This document shows positions 16,807 through 25,939 of a stretch of DNA of 64,000 nucleotides, piece by piece (within the stretch, counting starts at the first letter, position 1; every line of letters begins with the position of its first letter). This DNA is from Nocardioides hwasunensis. GTDB taxonomy: Bacteria > Actinomycetota > Actinomycetes > Propionibacteriales > Nocardioidaceae. A program made the translations under genes and the position numbers. The notes below the pieces were generated by a model. It worked only from the letters and a program-made list of their open reading frames with translations, made no database searches and was not told the origin of the DNA. The DNA lies in contig NZ_JACXYY010000004.1 in assembly GCF_014779665.1 (NCBI RefSeq), positions 372,001 through 436,000 of the forward strand, read 5' to 3'.

Positions 16807-17976
16807 ATGGTGTGGTTCGACGAGGCCACGCTGCGGCCGCTGGTGCCGCAGGTCATCGGTGTCCTCGTCCGCCGCGGAGCCGACTTCGCGGCGGCCGAGG
16901 ACGCCGTGCAGGAGGCGCTCGTCGATGCCTGGCGGACCTTCGGCGACGGCGACGGCGCCGGCCACGCGCCACGCGACCTCAAGGCCTGGCTGGTCACGGC
17001 GGCGTGGCGGCGGTTCCTCGACGTCGTACGCGCCGAGTCCGCGCGGTCGCGGCGGGAGGTCGCCGTCGACGCCGAGCCGGAGCAGGGCCTGACCGAGGCC
17101 GTCGACGACACCCTGCACGTGTTCTTCCTCTGCGCGCACCCGGCGCTCAGCCCGACGTCCGCGGTCGCGCTGACCCTCCGGGCCGTCGGTGGCCTCACCA
17201 CGAGACAGGTCGCCGAGGCCTACCTCGTGCCCGAGGCCACCATGGCGCAGCGGATCAGTCGGGCGAAGAGGACCTTGTCGACGGCGGCGCTCGACCGGCC
17301 GGGTGACCTGGCGACCGTCCGCCGGGTGCTCTACCTCGTCTTCAACGAGGGCTACACCGGCGACGTCGACCTCGCCGCCGAGGCGATCCGTCTGACCCGC
17401 CAGCTCGCCACGCTCGCCGACGACCCCGAGACGAGCGGACTGCTGGCCCTGATGCTGCTCCACCACGCCCGCCGCCCTGCCCGCACCGAGGACGACGGGA
17501 CGCTGGTCCCCCTCGCCGAGCAGGACCGCTCGCACTGGGACACCGACCTGATCGCCGAGGGCGTCGCCGTCCTCCAGGCCGCACTGGCCAAGGAGCAGCG
17601 CGGTGAGCTCCAGCTGCAGGCGGCCATCGCCGCGCTCCACGCCGACGCCCGGACGGCCGGCGAGACCGACTGGAGGCAGATCGTCGCGTGGTACGACGAG
17701 CTGCTGGCGCTGACCGGGAGCCCGGTCGTCCGACTCAACCGGGCAGTCGCGCTCGGCGAGGCCGACGGCGCCCGGGCCGGGCTCGCCGCGCTCGCCGAGG
17801 TCGACCCCGGACTGCCACGTCACCGGGCCGCGTCGGCGTACCTCCACGAGAAGGACGGTGACCTCGCGACGGCCGCGCGCCTCTATGCCGAGGCTGCCGG
17901 GCTCGCCACCAACGTCGCCGAGAGGACCCACCTCGTCCGCCAGGCGGCCCGGTCGAACCAAGGGCTCTCCGGCTGA
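16807..17976 (+). CDS. ECF42-type RNA polymerase sigma factor
   Basis: Extracytoplasmic-function sigma factor of 389 aa. Region sigma-2 (residues ~5-80, GADFAAAEDAVQEALVDAWR) and sigma-4 (~110-165, GGLTTRQVAEAYLVPEATMAQRISRAK in part) are followed by a long C-terminal extension of about 220 residues, predicted helical and TPR-like, which is the mark of the ECF42 group. That extension is thought to replace an anti-sigma factor in controlling activity, and none is encoded nearby. It forms an operon with the DGPF gene seven bases upstream. Targets are unknown. Confidence 0.9.
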   Translation: MVWFDEATLRPLVPQVIGVLVRRGADFAAAEDAVQEALVDAWRTFGDGDGAGHAPRDLKAWLVTAAWRRFLDVVRAESARSRREVAVDAEPEQGLTEAVDDTLHVFFLCAHPALSPTSAVALTLRAVGGLTTRQVAEAYLVPEATMAQRISRAKRTLSTAALDRPGDLATVRRVLYLVFNEGYTGDVDLAAEAIRLTRQLATLADDPETSGLLALMLLHHARRPARTEDDGTLVPLAEQDRSHWDTDLIAEGVAVLQAALAKEQRGELQLQAAIAALHADARTAGETDWRQIVAWYDELLALTGSPVVRLNRAVALGEADGARAGLAALAEVDPGLPRHRAASAYLHEKDGDLATAARLYAEAAGLATNVAERTHLVRQAARSNQGLSG

Positions 17977-18038
17977 GCGCGGCGGGCGGACAGGCCCGAC
18001 ACAGGAGCCGCACAGGAATCCACGGCAAGATGCTGCCC

Positions 18039-18755
18039 ATGCAGCAGCTCGCCCGACCCGACGGCTCGCCCGTGCGGGTGCTCGTCGTGGACGACGAGGT
18101 CAACATCGCCGAGCTGCTCGCGATGGCCCTGCGCTACGAGGGCTGGGACCTGCGGATGGCGCACACGGGCACCGACGCGGTGGCGGCGGCGCGCGACTTC
18201 CGCCCCGACGCGGTGGTGCTCGACATCATGCTGCCGGACTTCGACGGCCTCGAGGTGCTGCGGCGGATGCGCGCCGACGGCAGCGACGTGCCCGTGCTCT
18301 TCCTCACCGCGAAGGACGCCGTCGAGGACCGCATCTCGGGCCTCACGGCGGGCGGCGACGACTACGTCACCAAGCCGTTCTCCCTGGAGGAGGTGGTGGC
18401 GCGGCTGCGCGGGCTGATCCGCCGCGGCGGCACCGCCGCCCAGGCCGAGGCGGGCAACCTGCTGGTCGTTGGCGACCTCACCCTCGACGAGGACAGCCAC
18501 GAGGTGCACCGCTCGGGCGAGGCGCTCAACCTGACCGCCACCGAGTTCGAGCTGCTGCGCTTCCTCATGCGCAACCCGCGCCGTGTCCTCAGCAAGGCGC
18601 AGATCCTCGACCGGGTCTGGCAGTACGACTTCGGTGGGCAGGCCAACGTCGTCGAGCTCTACATCTCCTACCTCCGCAAGAAGGTCGACGCCGGCCGGGA
18701 GCCGATGATCCACACCATGCGTGGCGCGGGCTACGTGCTGAAGCCGGCGCCGTGA
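18039..18755 (+). CDS. OmpR/PhoB-type response regulator
   Basis: Two-component DNA-binding regulator of 238 aa. The receiver domain has Asp18-Asp19, the phospho-acceptor Asp62 (VVLDIMLPDFDGLEVL), Thr90 and Lys112; the C-terminal winged helix (residues ~140-236) has the TATEFELLRFLMRNPRRVLS and YISYLRKKVD stretches of the OmpR family. ATG 18039 follows a CAAGAT -10-like box by seven bases; ATG 18030 (three codons earlier) is the alternative. The last bases overlap the GTG of the kinase gene, so they are translationally coupled. Confidence 0.93.
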   Translation: MQQLARPDGSPVRVLVVDDEVNIAELLAMALRYEGWDLRMAHTGTDAVAAARDFRPDAVVLDIMLPDFDGLEVLRRMRADGSDVPVLFLTAKDAVEDRISGLTAGGDDYVTKPFSLEEVVARLRGLIRRGGTAAQAEAGNLLVVGDLTLDEDSHEVHRSGEALNLTATEFELLRFLMRNPRRVLSKAQILDRVWQYDFGGQANVVELYISYLRKKVDAGREPMIHTMRGAGYVLKPAP

Positions 18756-20236
18756 GGTCGGCCCGCCACCTCCCCCGCACCCTGACCGCCCGCCTCGTGG
18801 CGGTCGCGGTGCTGCTGGTCGCGGTGACGGCGGCGGCCATCGGCACCGCGATCACGCTGGCGATGAAGCGCGACCTCGACGCCCAGCTCGACGCCCGCGC
18901 GCTCGACTCGCTGACGAAGACCGTCGACTCGCCCCGCCAGCCGGGCGGACCCGGTGGGCGCGACGACGGCCCCGGCTTCGACCCGACGCGCGACATCCTG
19001 CGCCAGGAGGAGGGCGCCTTCGTGGCGTCGATCCCCGTCAGCGGCACGGCATGGGGGGTGATCAAGGAGGACGACGAGGACGGCGGCTGGAGCGCCCCGA
19101 GCGAGCTGTCCACCACACAGCTGCGCAGCATCTCCGAGCAGCTCCCCGCCGCCGAGTACCAGCCGAAGGACCTCACGCTGCCCGGAGGTGGGAGCTACCG
19201 GGTCGTGACCCACCAGAGCCCGGGCGAGCTGGTCGTCGTGGGCCTCCCCTGCAACGGCGTGGACGCCACCATCGCCGAGCTGGTGCGCCTGGAGCTGCTG
19301 GCCACCCTGCTCGGCGTGCTCGCCGCGGCCGGCGTCGGGACCTGGGTCGTACGCCGCCAGCTGGCGCCGCTGCGCGAGGTCTCGGGCACCGCCCACCGCG
19401 TCTCCGAGCTCCCCCTGGGCTCGGGCGAGATCGAGATGGCCGAGCGGGTGCCACAGCGCCTCACCGACGAGCGCACCGAGATCGGCCAGGTCGGCTCGGC
19501 GCTCAACACCATGCTCGACCACGTCGAGAGCTCCCTCGCCCAGCGCCACCGCAGCGAGCAGCAGGTGCGCCAGTTCGTCGCCGACGCCTCGCACGAGCTG
19601 CGTACACCGCTGGCGACCATCGCCGGCTACACCGAGCTCGCGCGCAAGCGGCCCGAGGCGACCGGCACCGCGCTGGACAAGGTCGAGACCGAGTCGGCGC
19701 GGATGACCGCGCTCGTCGAGGACCTGCTGCTGCTCGCCCGTCTCGACTCCGGGCGCCCGCTGGTGCGCGAGCCGGTCGACCTCTCGCGCCTGCTGATCGA
19801 GGCGGTCGACGATGCGCGGGTCGTCGACCCCGAGCGCTCGTGGCGCCTCGCGCTCCCTGACGCGCCGGTGATCGTCGCGGGCGACGAGGTGCGCCTGCAC
19901 CAGGTCGTGAGCAACCTGCTGACCAACGGTCGGAAGTACACCCCCGTCGGGAGCACGATCACGGTCACCGGGGCCGCGCAGGGGTTCACCGTCCACGACG
20001 ACGGCCCGGGCTTCTCCCCCGACCTCGCGCCACGCGCGTTCGAGCGGTTCGTGCGCGGGGACGTCTCGCGCAACCGCGCGGGCGGTGCCGGTCTCGGGCT
20101 CTCGATGGTCGAGGCGATCGTCGCCGCGCACGGCGGCTCGGTGACGCTGCGCAGCACGCCCGGCGACACCCTGATCACCGTCCGCCTGCCCGAGCCGCCC
20201 GGCGTACGCAACTCCGAGTTACAGTCCGAGGCATGA
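18752..20236 (+). CDS. Sensor histidine kinase
   Basis: Membrane histidine kinase of 494 aa paired with the upstream response regulator. Two membrane segments (residues ~12-37 and ~182-200) enclose an external domain of about 145 residues with a Gly/Pro/Asp-rich stretch. Then come HAMP (~200-260), the H-box with His281 (ASHELRTPLATI), the N-box (VSNLLTNGRKYTP) and the G-box (DDGPGFSP, GAGLGLSMV). The start GTG 18752 overlaps the regulator's stop; the longer ORF is an out-of-frame shadow. Its stop overlaps the ATG of the SDR gene, so the three genes form one operon. The signal is unknown. Confidence 0.92.
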   Translation: MRSARHLPRTLTARLVAVAVLLVAVTAAAIGTAITLAMKRDLDAQLDARALDSLTKTVDSPRQPGGPGGRDDGPGFDPTRDILRQEEGAFVASIPVSGTAWGVIKEDDEDGGWSAPSELSTTQLRSISEQLPAAEYQPKDLTLPGGGSYRVVTHQSPGELVVVGLPCNGVDATIAELVRLELLATLLGVLAAAGVGTWVVRRQLAPLREVSGTAHRVSELPLGSGEIEMAERVPQRLTDERTEIGQVGSALNTMLDHVESSLAQRHRSEQQVRQFVADASHELRTPLATIAGYTELARKRPEATGTALDKVETESARMTALVEDLLLLARLDSGRPLVREPVDLSRLLIEAVDDARVVDPERSWRLALPDAPVIVAGDEVRLHQVVSNLLTNGRKYTPVGSTITVTGAAQGFTVHDDGPGFSPDLAPRAFERFVRGDVSRNRAGGAGLGLSMVEAIVAAHGGSVTLRSTPGDTLITVRLPEPPGVRNSELQSEA

Positions 20237-21066
20237 GTCTCGGCAGCGTCACCGACAAGGTCGTCGTCATCACCGGCGCCGGTTCCGGCATCGGCCGTGC
20301 CCTCGCCCTCCGCGCGGCCCGGGGAGGCGCGCTCCTCGCGCTGTCCGACTGGGACGCTGACGGCCTCGCCGAGACCGTACGACTGGTGGAGCACGCCGGC
20401 GCCGCGAAGGTGCGCCACGACGTGGTCGACGTCTCCGACCGCGCGGCCGTCGCGACCTGGGCGGCCGGCGTGGTGGAGGAGCTCGGCCGGGTGGACCTGG
20501 TCGTCAACAACGCCGGCGTGACGCTCACCGGCGACTTCACCGACCTCACCTACGACGACCTCGACTGGATCGTCGGCGTCAACTTCCTCGGTGTCGTCCA
20601 CGGCTCCAAGGAGTTCCTGCCCCACCTCGTCGCCAGCGGCGACGGCGCGCTGGTCAACATCTCCTCGCTCTTCGGGCTGATGTCGGTGCCCGGGCAGTCG
20701 GCCTACAACGCCACGAAGTACGCCGTGCGCGGGCTCACCGAGGCGATCCGCGAGGAGATGCTCGTCGCGGGCCACCCGGTCACCGTGACGTGCGTGCACC
20801 CGGGCGGCATCCGCACCGGCATCAGCCGCAACGGCCGCAAGGCCGCCGGGCTCGACGGCGGCGCGATCGACGCGCTCTTCGAGAAGAAGCTGGCGAAGAT
20901 GTCTCCCGACCGGGCCGCGCAGGTCATCCTCGACGGCGCGCTGAAGGGGAAGCCTCGCGTGCTCGTCGGCCTCGACGCCCACCTGATCCACCACTTCGCC
21001 CGGCTCGCCGGCGCCCGCTACCAGGACGTCGTCGCCCGGGTCACGTCCCGGATGCCCCTGCGCTGA
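20233..21066 (+). CDS. Short-chain dehydrogenase/reductase
   Basis: NAD(P)-dependent SDR of 277 aa with the cofactor motif TGAGSGIG (residues 14-21), the NNAG motif (92-95), Asn117, Ser144/145, and the catalytic Tyr158 and Lys162 (YNATK). The substrate cannot be read from sequence; the C-terminal part resembles acetoin- or hydroxysteroid-type SDRs used in lipid metabolism. ATG 20233 overlaps the histidine kinase stop by four bases (ATGA), so expression is coupled to the two-component genes, and it may be co-regulated with them rather than a functional partner. Confidence 0.9.
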   Translation: MSLGSVTDKVVVITGAGSGIGRALALRAARGGALLALSDWDADGLAETVRLVEHAGAAKVRHDVVDVSDRAAVATWAAGVVEELGRVDLVVNNAGVTLTGDFTDLTYDDLDWIVGVNFLGVVHGSKEFLPHLVASGDGALVNISSLFGLMSVPGQSAYNATKYAVRGLTEAIREEMLVAGHPVTVTCVHPGGIRTGISRNGRKAAGLDGGAIDALFEKKLAKMSPDRAAQVILDGALKGKPRVLVGLDAHLIHHFARLAGARYQDVVARVTSRMPLR

Positions 21067-21119
21067 CCGGGCACCCACCCCCGCCGCCCCCGCGGGGTAG
21101 TGGGCACGAGAGGACGGCC

Positions 21120-21125
21120 TAGTGT
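21120..21125 (+). promoter_or_regulatory. -10 box, leaderless start of DUF402 gene
   Basis: TAGTGT lies seven bases before GTG 21133, with no ribosome-binding site between, supporting that start and a leaderless mRNA. Confidence 0.55.
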
Positions 21126-21132
21126 CGGACGC

Positions 21133-21711
21133 GTGAGCACGTACGCGCCCGGGACCCCGATCCGCGTCGAGATGAGCAAGTGGGGCGAGCGGCCGCACTG
21201 GGAGTTCGACGGCATCCACCTCGGCGCCGACGAGCACGGCGAGTGGCTCGGCGTACCCGCAGGCACCCACCACCACCGCCCGGGTGCGGAGTTCCACTCG
21301 CAGGTCGCCGCGGTGACCCTCGTGCCGCGTGGTGGGTGGTACGCCGCCACGCTGCACGCCCCCGGGTCGTGGGTGGACGTCTACGTCGACATCACGACCC
21401 CGGGCGTGTGGGACGGGGACGTGCTGCGGATGGTCGACCTCGACCTCGACGTCGTCCGGCTGGCCGACCCGCTGCCCGAGGACGTGCGCGAGGAGGCGGC
21501 CCGCCGAGGCCACGTCGCCGGCGCGATCTACGTCGACGACGAGGACGAGTTCGCCGAGCACCAGGTGACGCTGGGCTATCCCGCCGACGTGATCGCCGCG
21601 GCGCGGTCGAGCTGCGACGAGGTCCTGGCGACGGTCCGCGCCGGCCTGGCGCCGTACGACGCCTCCCACCGGCGCTGGCTGGACGAGCTCAGTCGCCGGA
21701 CAGCTTCCTGA
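21133..21711 (+). CDS. DUF402 domain protein
   Basis: A 192-aa cytoplasmic protein of the DUF402 family, a small beta-barrel domain found in nucleoside-phosphate phosphatases and RNA-binding proteins. Recognisable features are WEFDGIHLGADEHGEWLGVPAG near the start, YVDITTPGVWDG and the following VDLDLDVVR, with acidic residues that bind metal in characterised relatives, and EDEFAEHQVTLGYP. The substrate is not determined. GTG 21133 is chosen from the -10 box. Its 3' end overlaps the convergent exporter gene by 23 bases. Confidence 0.85.
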   Translation: MSTYAPGTPIRVEMSKWGERPHWEFDGIHLGADEHGEWLGVPAGTHHHRPGAEFHSQVAAVTLVPRGGWYAATLHAPGSWVDVYVDITTPGVWDGDVLRMVDLDLDVVRLADPLPEDVREEAARRGHVAGAIYVDDEDEFAEHQVTLGYPADVIAAARSSCDEVLATVRAGLAPYDASHRRWLDELSRRTAS

Positions 21712-23083
21712 TCGCCCGCCGCTCGGCGCGGGTCATCGCCCGGAAGGGCCCGACCAGCCGGGGTCCGGCGAGCCGGTTCTCGAGCTTGCGGGCCTCCCGC
21801 TTCAGCGGCTGGGCGACGTACTCGCCCAGGATCACGCCGGAGGCCAGCGCGATGGCGACCGACATCGCCGTCATCAGCGCCAAGATGCCCTGCGAGATCA
21901 GGTAGCCGCCGTCGGCCAGCCAGGTGAGGCCGCGATAGATCGACAGGCCCGGCAGGAACGGCACGATCGCCGGCACCGCCACCACGAGCGGCGGCACACG
22001 GACCCGGCCGGAGACGGCGTAGGCCACGAGGCCGATGAAGAACGCCGCCGCACCGGCCGCGGCGACCCGGCCGAAGCCGGCGAACGCCACCAGCTGACCG
22101 ATCAGGGCGGCGGCCGCGGTGGTCGCGGCGACGGGCAGCACGGCCCGTCGCGGCGCGTACGACGCCACGCTGAAGGCCGCGGCCGACACCGCGGCGCCGA
22201 GCAGGATGGTGGGCAGGTCGGAGTACTGGCGGCCCACCTGGCCGGGCACGAGCGTGCCGAGCTCCAGCCCGACCCCGTCTGCCACCGAGATGCCGAGCGC
22301 GACCCCGGCGATGATCCCCGCCGTGGCCATCATCGCCTCGATGAGGCGGGCGCTGGAGGTGAGGTAGAAGCCGGTCAGCGCGTCCTGCACGGCTCCCATC
22401 AACCCGATGCCGGCGAGCAGCATGATGATGTTGGCCGTCACGACCAGGGACGGGTCGACGTCGATCGGCGTCGCGGCCACGCCGGCCGCGAGGAGCGTGG
22501 CGATCGCGCCGCCGGCGACCTGGAGGTAGAAGAAGGGCAGCCGTCGCCGGGCCAGCACCATCTGCACCCGGTCGATCAGCGCGGCCGCGACGGCCGCCAC
22601 TGCCGAGACGATCACACCACCGCCGAGGAACACGCCGACCGCGGCCGCCATCACGGCCCACGCGACCGTCACCCCCCACCGCGGCAGGGCGTGACCGAGG
22701 GAGACGATGGTGGCCATGCGGGAGCGGGCGAGGTAGAGGTCGGCCCGGTCGGTGAGGATGTCGCGCACCAGGTGGTCCACGGCGGTCAGGTCCTCGTAGT
22801 CGATGTCGCGATGCTGCACGTGACGCATCATCAGCACGGGTACGTCGTCGGGCGCGCGCTGGTGGCTCATCGACAGCGCCGTGAAGGTCACGTCGAGCTC
22901 GGCGGCACGCAGGCCGAGGTGGTCGGCGACCGAGCGCATCGTCGCGGTCACGTCGGCCGCGCCGGCCCCGGACGAGAGCAGCATCTCGCCGATGCGCAGG
23001 CAGAGGTCGATCGTCAGGTGGACCTCGCGGGCCGCCTCCGCAGCCGCCCGCTGCTCCTCCGACTGCTCCTCGCGCTCCTCCAC
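21689..23083 (-). CDS. thrE: ThrE-family threonine/serine exporter
   Basis: Membrane protein of 464 aa with the two-part ThrE architecture. The N-terminal ~125 residues are a soluble ThrE domain (GEMLLSSGAGAADVTATMRSV); about ten hydrophobic segments follow, forming two half-domains. Corynebacterial ThrE exports threonine and serine by proton exchange, so this is probably an amino-acid efflux carrier; the substrate is inferred from family. The C-terminus is basic (MTRAERRAIRKLSGD). GTG 23083 (VEEREEQSEEQ) is the furthest plausible start; the longer ORF is a shadow of the gshA-like gene. Confidence 0.88.
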   Translation of the reverse strand: MEEREEQSEEQRAAAEAAREVHLTIDLCLRIGEMLLSSGAGAADVTATMRSVADHLGLRAAELDVTFTALSMSHQRAPDDVPVLMMRHVQHRDIDYEDLTAVDHLVRDILTDRADLYLARSRMATIVSLGHALPRWGVTVAWAVMAAAVGVFLGGGVIVSAVAAVAAALIDRVQMVLARRRLPFFYLQVAGGAIATLLAAGVAATPIDVDPSLVVTANIIMLLAGIGLMGAVQDALTGFYLTSSARLIEAMMATAGIIAGVALGISVADGVGLELGTLVPGQVGRQYSDLPTILLGAAVSAAAFSVASYAPRRAVLPVAATTAAAALIGQLVAFAGFGRVAAAGAAAFFIGLVAYAVSGRVRVPPLVVAVPAIVPFLPGLSIYRGLTWLADGGYLISQGILALMTAMSVAIALASGVILGEYVAQPLKREARKLENRLAGPRLVGPFRAMTRAERRAIRKLSGD

Positions 23084-23176
23084 CGGGCCATGGTGGCACC
23101 GGACCGGGCATCGGGGTCGGAAGGGGTGACACCTGCGGGCGTGCCGCCGAGGAGGGGTTGCTGACAGAGTGGTCGC

Positions 23177-24310
23177 ATGCGCATCGACTTCCACGCGTCG
23201 CCGCAGCCGACGCTCGGGGTGGAGTGGGAGTTCGCTCTCGTCGACCGGGTCAGCCGCGACCTCGTCAGCGTCGCCTCCGAGGTGCACGACCTCGCGGGCG
23301 GTCGGCTCGACGATCCGCAGCGGTTGCACAAGGAGCTGCTGCGCAACACGGTCGAGGTCGTCACCGGGATCTGCGACACCGTCGGCGAGGCGGTGGCCGA
23401 CCTCCGCGACACCCTGTCGGTGGTCGTGCCGGCGGCGCAGGAGGTGGGAGTCGACCTGCTCGGCGCCGGCTCGCACCCGTTCGCCGACTGGTCGATGCAG
23501 CAGCTCACCGACGGCCACCGCTACGCCGAGCTGATCAACCGCACCCAGTGGTGGGGCCGCCAGATGCTCATCTGGGGCGTGCACGTCCACGTCGGGATGC
23601 CCGAGCGTGACCGGGTGATGCCGGTGCTGGCCTCGATGCTGACGACCTACCCCCACCTGCTGGCCCTCTCGGCGAGCTCGCCGATCTGGGCCGGGCAGGA
23701 CACCGGCTACGCCTCGAACCGGGCGCTGATGTTCCAGCAGCTGCCGACCGCCGGGCTGCCGTTCGCCTTCGACACGTGGGCCGAGTTCGAGAAGTGCATC
23801 GCCGACCAGACCACCACCGGGATCATCGACTCGATGTCGGACGTCCGCTGGGACCTGCGACCCGCCCCGCACCTGGGCACGCTCGAGCACCGGGTCTGCG
23901 ACGGCATGTCCGACGTCCGCGAGCTCGCCGCCATGACCGCCCTCGTGCACTGCCTCGTCGTCGACCTCGACACCCGGCTCGCTGCCGGCGAGGAGCTCCC
24001 GACGATGCCGCCGTGGCAGGTGCAGGAGAACAAGTGGCGAGCCGCGCGCTACGGCCTCGACGCGATCGTGATCGTCGACGACCGCAACCGCGAGCGGCTG
24101 GTCACCGACGACCTCGACGACCTGCTGGAGCGGCTGACCCCGGTGGCCAAGCGCCTCGGGTGCGAGGACGAGCTGCGCACCGTCGTCGACATCCCGCGGC
24201 GCGGGGCGTCGTACCAGCGCCAGCGTGCGGTCGCCCGGGAGTCCGGCGGCGACCTGGTCGCGGTGGTCGACGCGCTCGTCGCGGAGCTGGCCGACTCGCT
24301 GGAGTCCTGA
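23177..24310 (+). CDS. Glutamate-cysteine ligase family 2 (YbdK-like)
   Basis: Carboxylate-amine ligase of 377 aa with the GCS2 signatures TLGVEWEFALVD (residues ~12-23), KELLRNTVEVVTG and HVHVGMP. Family members join glutamate to cysteine or another amine with ATP; YbdK itself has weak gamma-glutamylcysteine synthetase activity. Actinobacteria of this group use mycothiol, so glutathione synthesis should not be assumed, and the other ergothioneine genes are absent here. ATG 23177 is well placed and divergent from the ThrE gene. Confidence 0.88.
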   Translation: MRIDFHASPQPTLGVEWEFALVDRVSRDLVSVASEVHDLAGGRLDDPQRLHKELLRNTVEVVTGICDTVGEAVADLRDTLSVVVPAAQEVGVDLLGAGSHPFADWSMQQLTDGHRYAELINRTQWWGRQMLIWGVHVHVGMPERDRVMPVLASMLTTYPHLLALSASSPIWAGQDTGYASNRALMFQQLPTAGLPFAFDTWAEFEKCIADQTTTGIIDSMSDVRWDLRPAPHLGTLEHRVCDGMSDVRELAAMTALVHCLVVDLDTRLAAGEELPTMPPWQVQENKWRAARYGLDAIVIVDDRNRERLVTDDLDDLLERLTPVAKRLGCEDELRTVVDIPRRGASYQRQRAVARESGGDLVAVVDALVAELADSLES

Positions 24311-24359
24311 GTCGTTTCCCGGCCGCCGCCCTTGTGGCGGTCCTCACCGGGAGGGCAGG

Positions 24360-25805
24360 ATGCGCGAACTGCCCTCGCCGACGGGGCCGGAGGAGGACGA
24401 CGTGGTCAACCCGATCGACCCGACCGCGACCGGCTTCCTGCTCGCCGAGAACCGCAACATGCCGATGCACGTCGGCGGGCTCCAGCTCTTCGAGAAGCCC
24501 GAGGGCGCGGGACGCGGCTTCGCCCGCGAGATGTACGAGCAGATGCGCGACGTCGAGCAGATCGCGCCGCTCTTCCTCAAGCACCCGCACCGCTCGGCGC
24601 GCACCGCCGGACAGCTCGTCTGGCTGCCCGACGAGGAGTTCGACGTCGAGCACCACGTCCGGCACAGCGCGCTGCCCAAGCCAGGGCGGGTCCGCGAGCT
24701 CCTCGAGCTGTGCTCGCGGCTGCACAGCACCCGCCTCGCCTGGGAGCGGCCCCTGTGGGAGGCGACGATCATCGAGGGCCTCCGCGACGGGCGGGTCGCG
24801 ATGTACACCAAGACCCACCACGCCCTCGTCGACGGCGTCTCCGCGATGCGGCTGCTCGCCGACGTGCTGTCCACCGACCCCGACGAGCGGGACATGCCGG
24901 CCTTCTGGGGCAAGCAGCCGAGCAGACGGCGCGAGGAGCCGGTCAGCGACGGCGGCGCCTCGCTGGCCGACGTGTCGGCCACCACGGTGCGTACGGCGCT
25001 CGCGCTGGCCTCCGAGGCCGCCGGGATGCCCGGCGCGCTGATCCGCACCCTCAACAAGTCGGTGCGCAACGAGACCTCCGCGCTCTCGCTCTACGCCCCG
25101 CGCACGATGCTCAACCAGAGCATCACCGGCTCGCGGCGCTTCGCCGCCCAGGACTGGCCGGTCGAGCGGCTGCGCGGGGTCGGCAAGGCCACCGGGACGA
25201 CGATCAACGACGTCGTGCTGGCGATGGTCAGCGGCGCGATGCGCACCTACCTCGCCGACCTCGACGCGCTGCCCGAGACCTCGCTGATCTCGATGGTGCC
25301 GGTCGGCCTCAACGCCAAGCAGTCCCACCTCGCCTCCGCCGACGGCGGCAACGCCGTCGGCGCGGTGATGGTGCAGCTCGGCACCCACCTCGCCGACCCC
25401 GCCGACCGCCTCTCCGCCATCCACCGGTCGATGAAGGACGGCAAGGAGAGCCTCTCGGCGATGACGCCGGCCCAGATCCTCGCGATGAGCGCGCTCGGCC
25501 AGGCGCCGGCCATCCTCGGCCCGATCCTCCGGATGCAGGGCATCGTGCGCCCGCCCTACAACCTGATCGTCAGCAACGTCCCCGGTCCCCGCACCCCGCA
25601 CTACTGGAACGGCGCCCGCCTCACCGGCACCTACCCGCTGTCCATCCCGATCAACGGCATGGCGCTCAACATCACCTGCACGTCCTGCGACGGCAAGATG
25701 TGCTTCGGCCTCACCGGCTGCCGCCGCACCGTCCCCCACCTCCAGGTGCTCCTCCAGCACCTCGACGACGAGCTGGCGGCGCTGGAGAGGGCCGCCGGCC
25801 TCTGA
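24360..25805 (+). CDS. Wax ester synthase/diacylglycerol acyltransferase (WS/DGAT)
   Basis: Bacterial WS/DGAT-type O-acyltransferase of 481 aa, using acyl-CoA to make triacylglycerol or wax esters at the membrane or lipid-body surface. The catalytic HHALVDG (residues 153-159) and the NMPMHVGGLQLFE opening are present, along with NVPGPRTPHYWNG and MVPVGLN of the C-terminal domain. Two starts are possible: ATG 24360 (GGAGGG ribosome-binding site) and GTG 24402, which has a stronger GGAGGA site at the right distance and matches the family start better. A large inverted repeat lies downstream. Confidence 0.93.
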   Translation: MRELPSPTGPEEDDVVNPIDPTATGFLLAENRNMPMHVGGLQLFEKPEGAGRGFAREMYEQMRDVEQIAPLFLKHPHRSARTAGQLVWLPDEEFDVEHHVRHSALPKPGRVRELLELCSRLHSTRLAWERPLWEATIIEGLRDGRVAMYTKTHHALVDGVSAMRLLADVLSTDPDERDMPAFWGKQPSRRREEPVSDGGASLADVSATTVRTALALASEAAGMPGALIRTLNKSVRNETSALSLYAPRTMLNQSITGSRRFAAQDWPVERLRGVGKATGTTINDVVLAMVSGAMRTYLADLDALPETSLISMVPVGLNAKQSHLASADGGNAVGAVMVQLGTHLADPADRLSAIHRSMKDGKESLSAMTPAQILAMSALGQAPAILGPILRMQGIVRPPYNLIVSNVPGPRTPHYWNGARLTGTYPLSIPINGMALNITCTSCDGKMCFGLTGCRRTVPHLQVLLQHLDDELAALERAAGL

Positions 25806-25851
25806 GACCCCGCCGCTGGTTGAGGTGCGAGGAGCGCCGGGCGCCCGCGCT

Positions 25852-25939
25852 GGAGTCACCGGATATCCGGCGAGACTCCCGCTTTGCACCCGAGATCTGG
25901 TGTGACAAGCGGGGTGGTCACCGGATATCCGGAGACTCC
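25852..25939. repeat. 88-bp composite inverted repeat between WS/DGAT and methyltransferase
   Basis: GGAGTCACCGGATATCCGG (25852-25870) pairs with 25921-25939 with one mismatch. Each arm holds the 12-bp palindrome CCGGATATCCGG, so the arms are also direct repeats. Inside, CCCGCTT and AAGCGGG form a second stem. It lies between convergent genes and supplies the last codons and stop of the methyltransferase gene. Confidence 0.8.
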
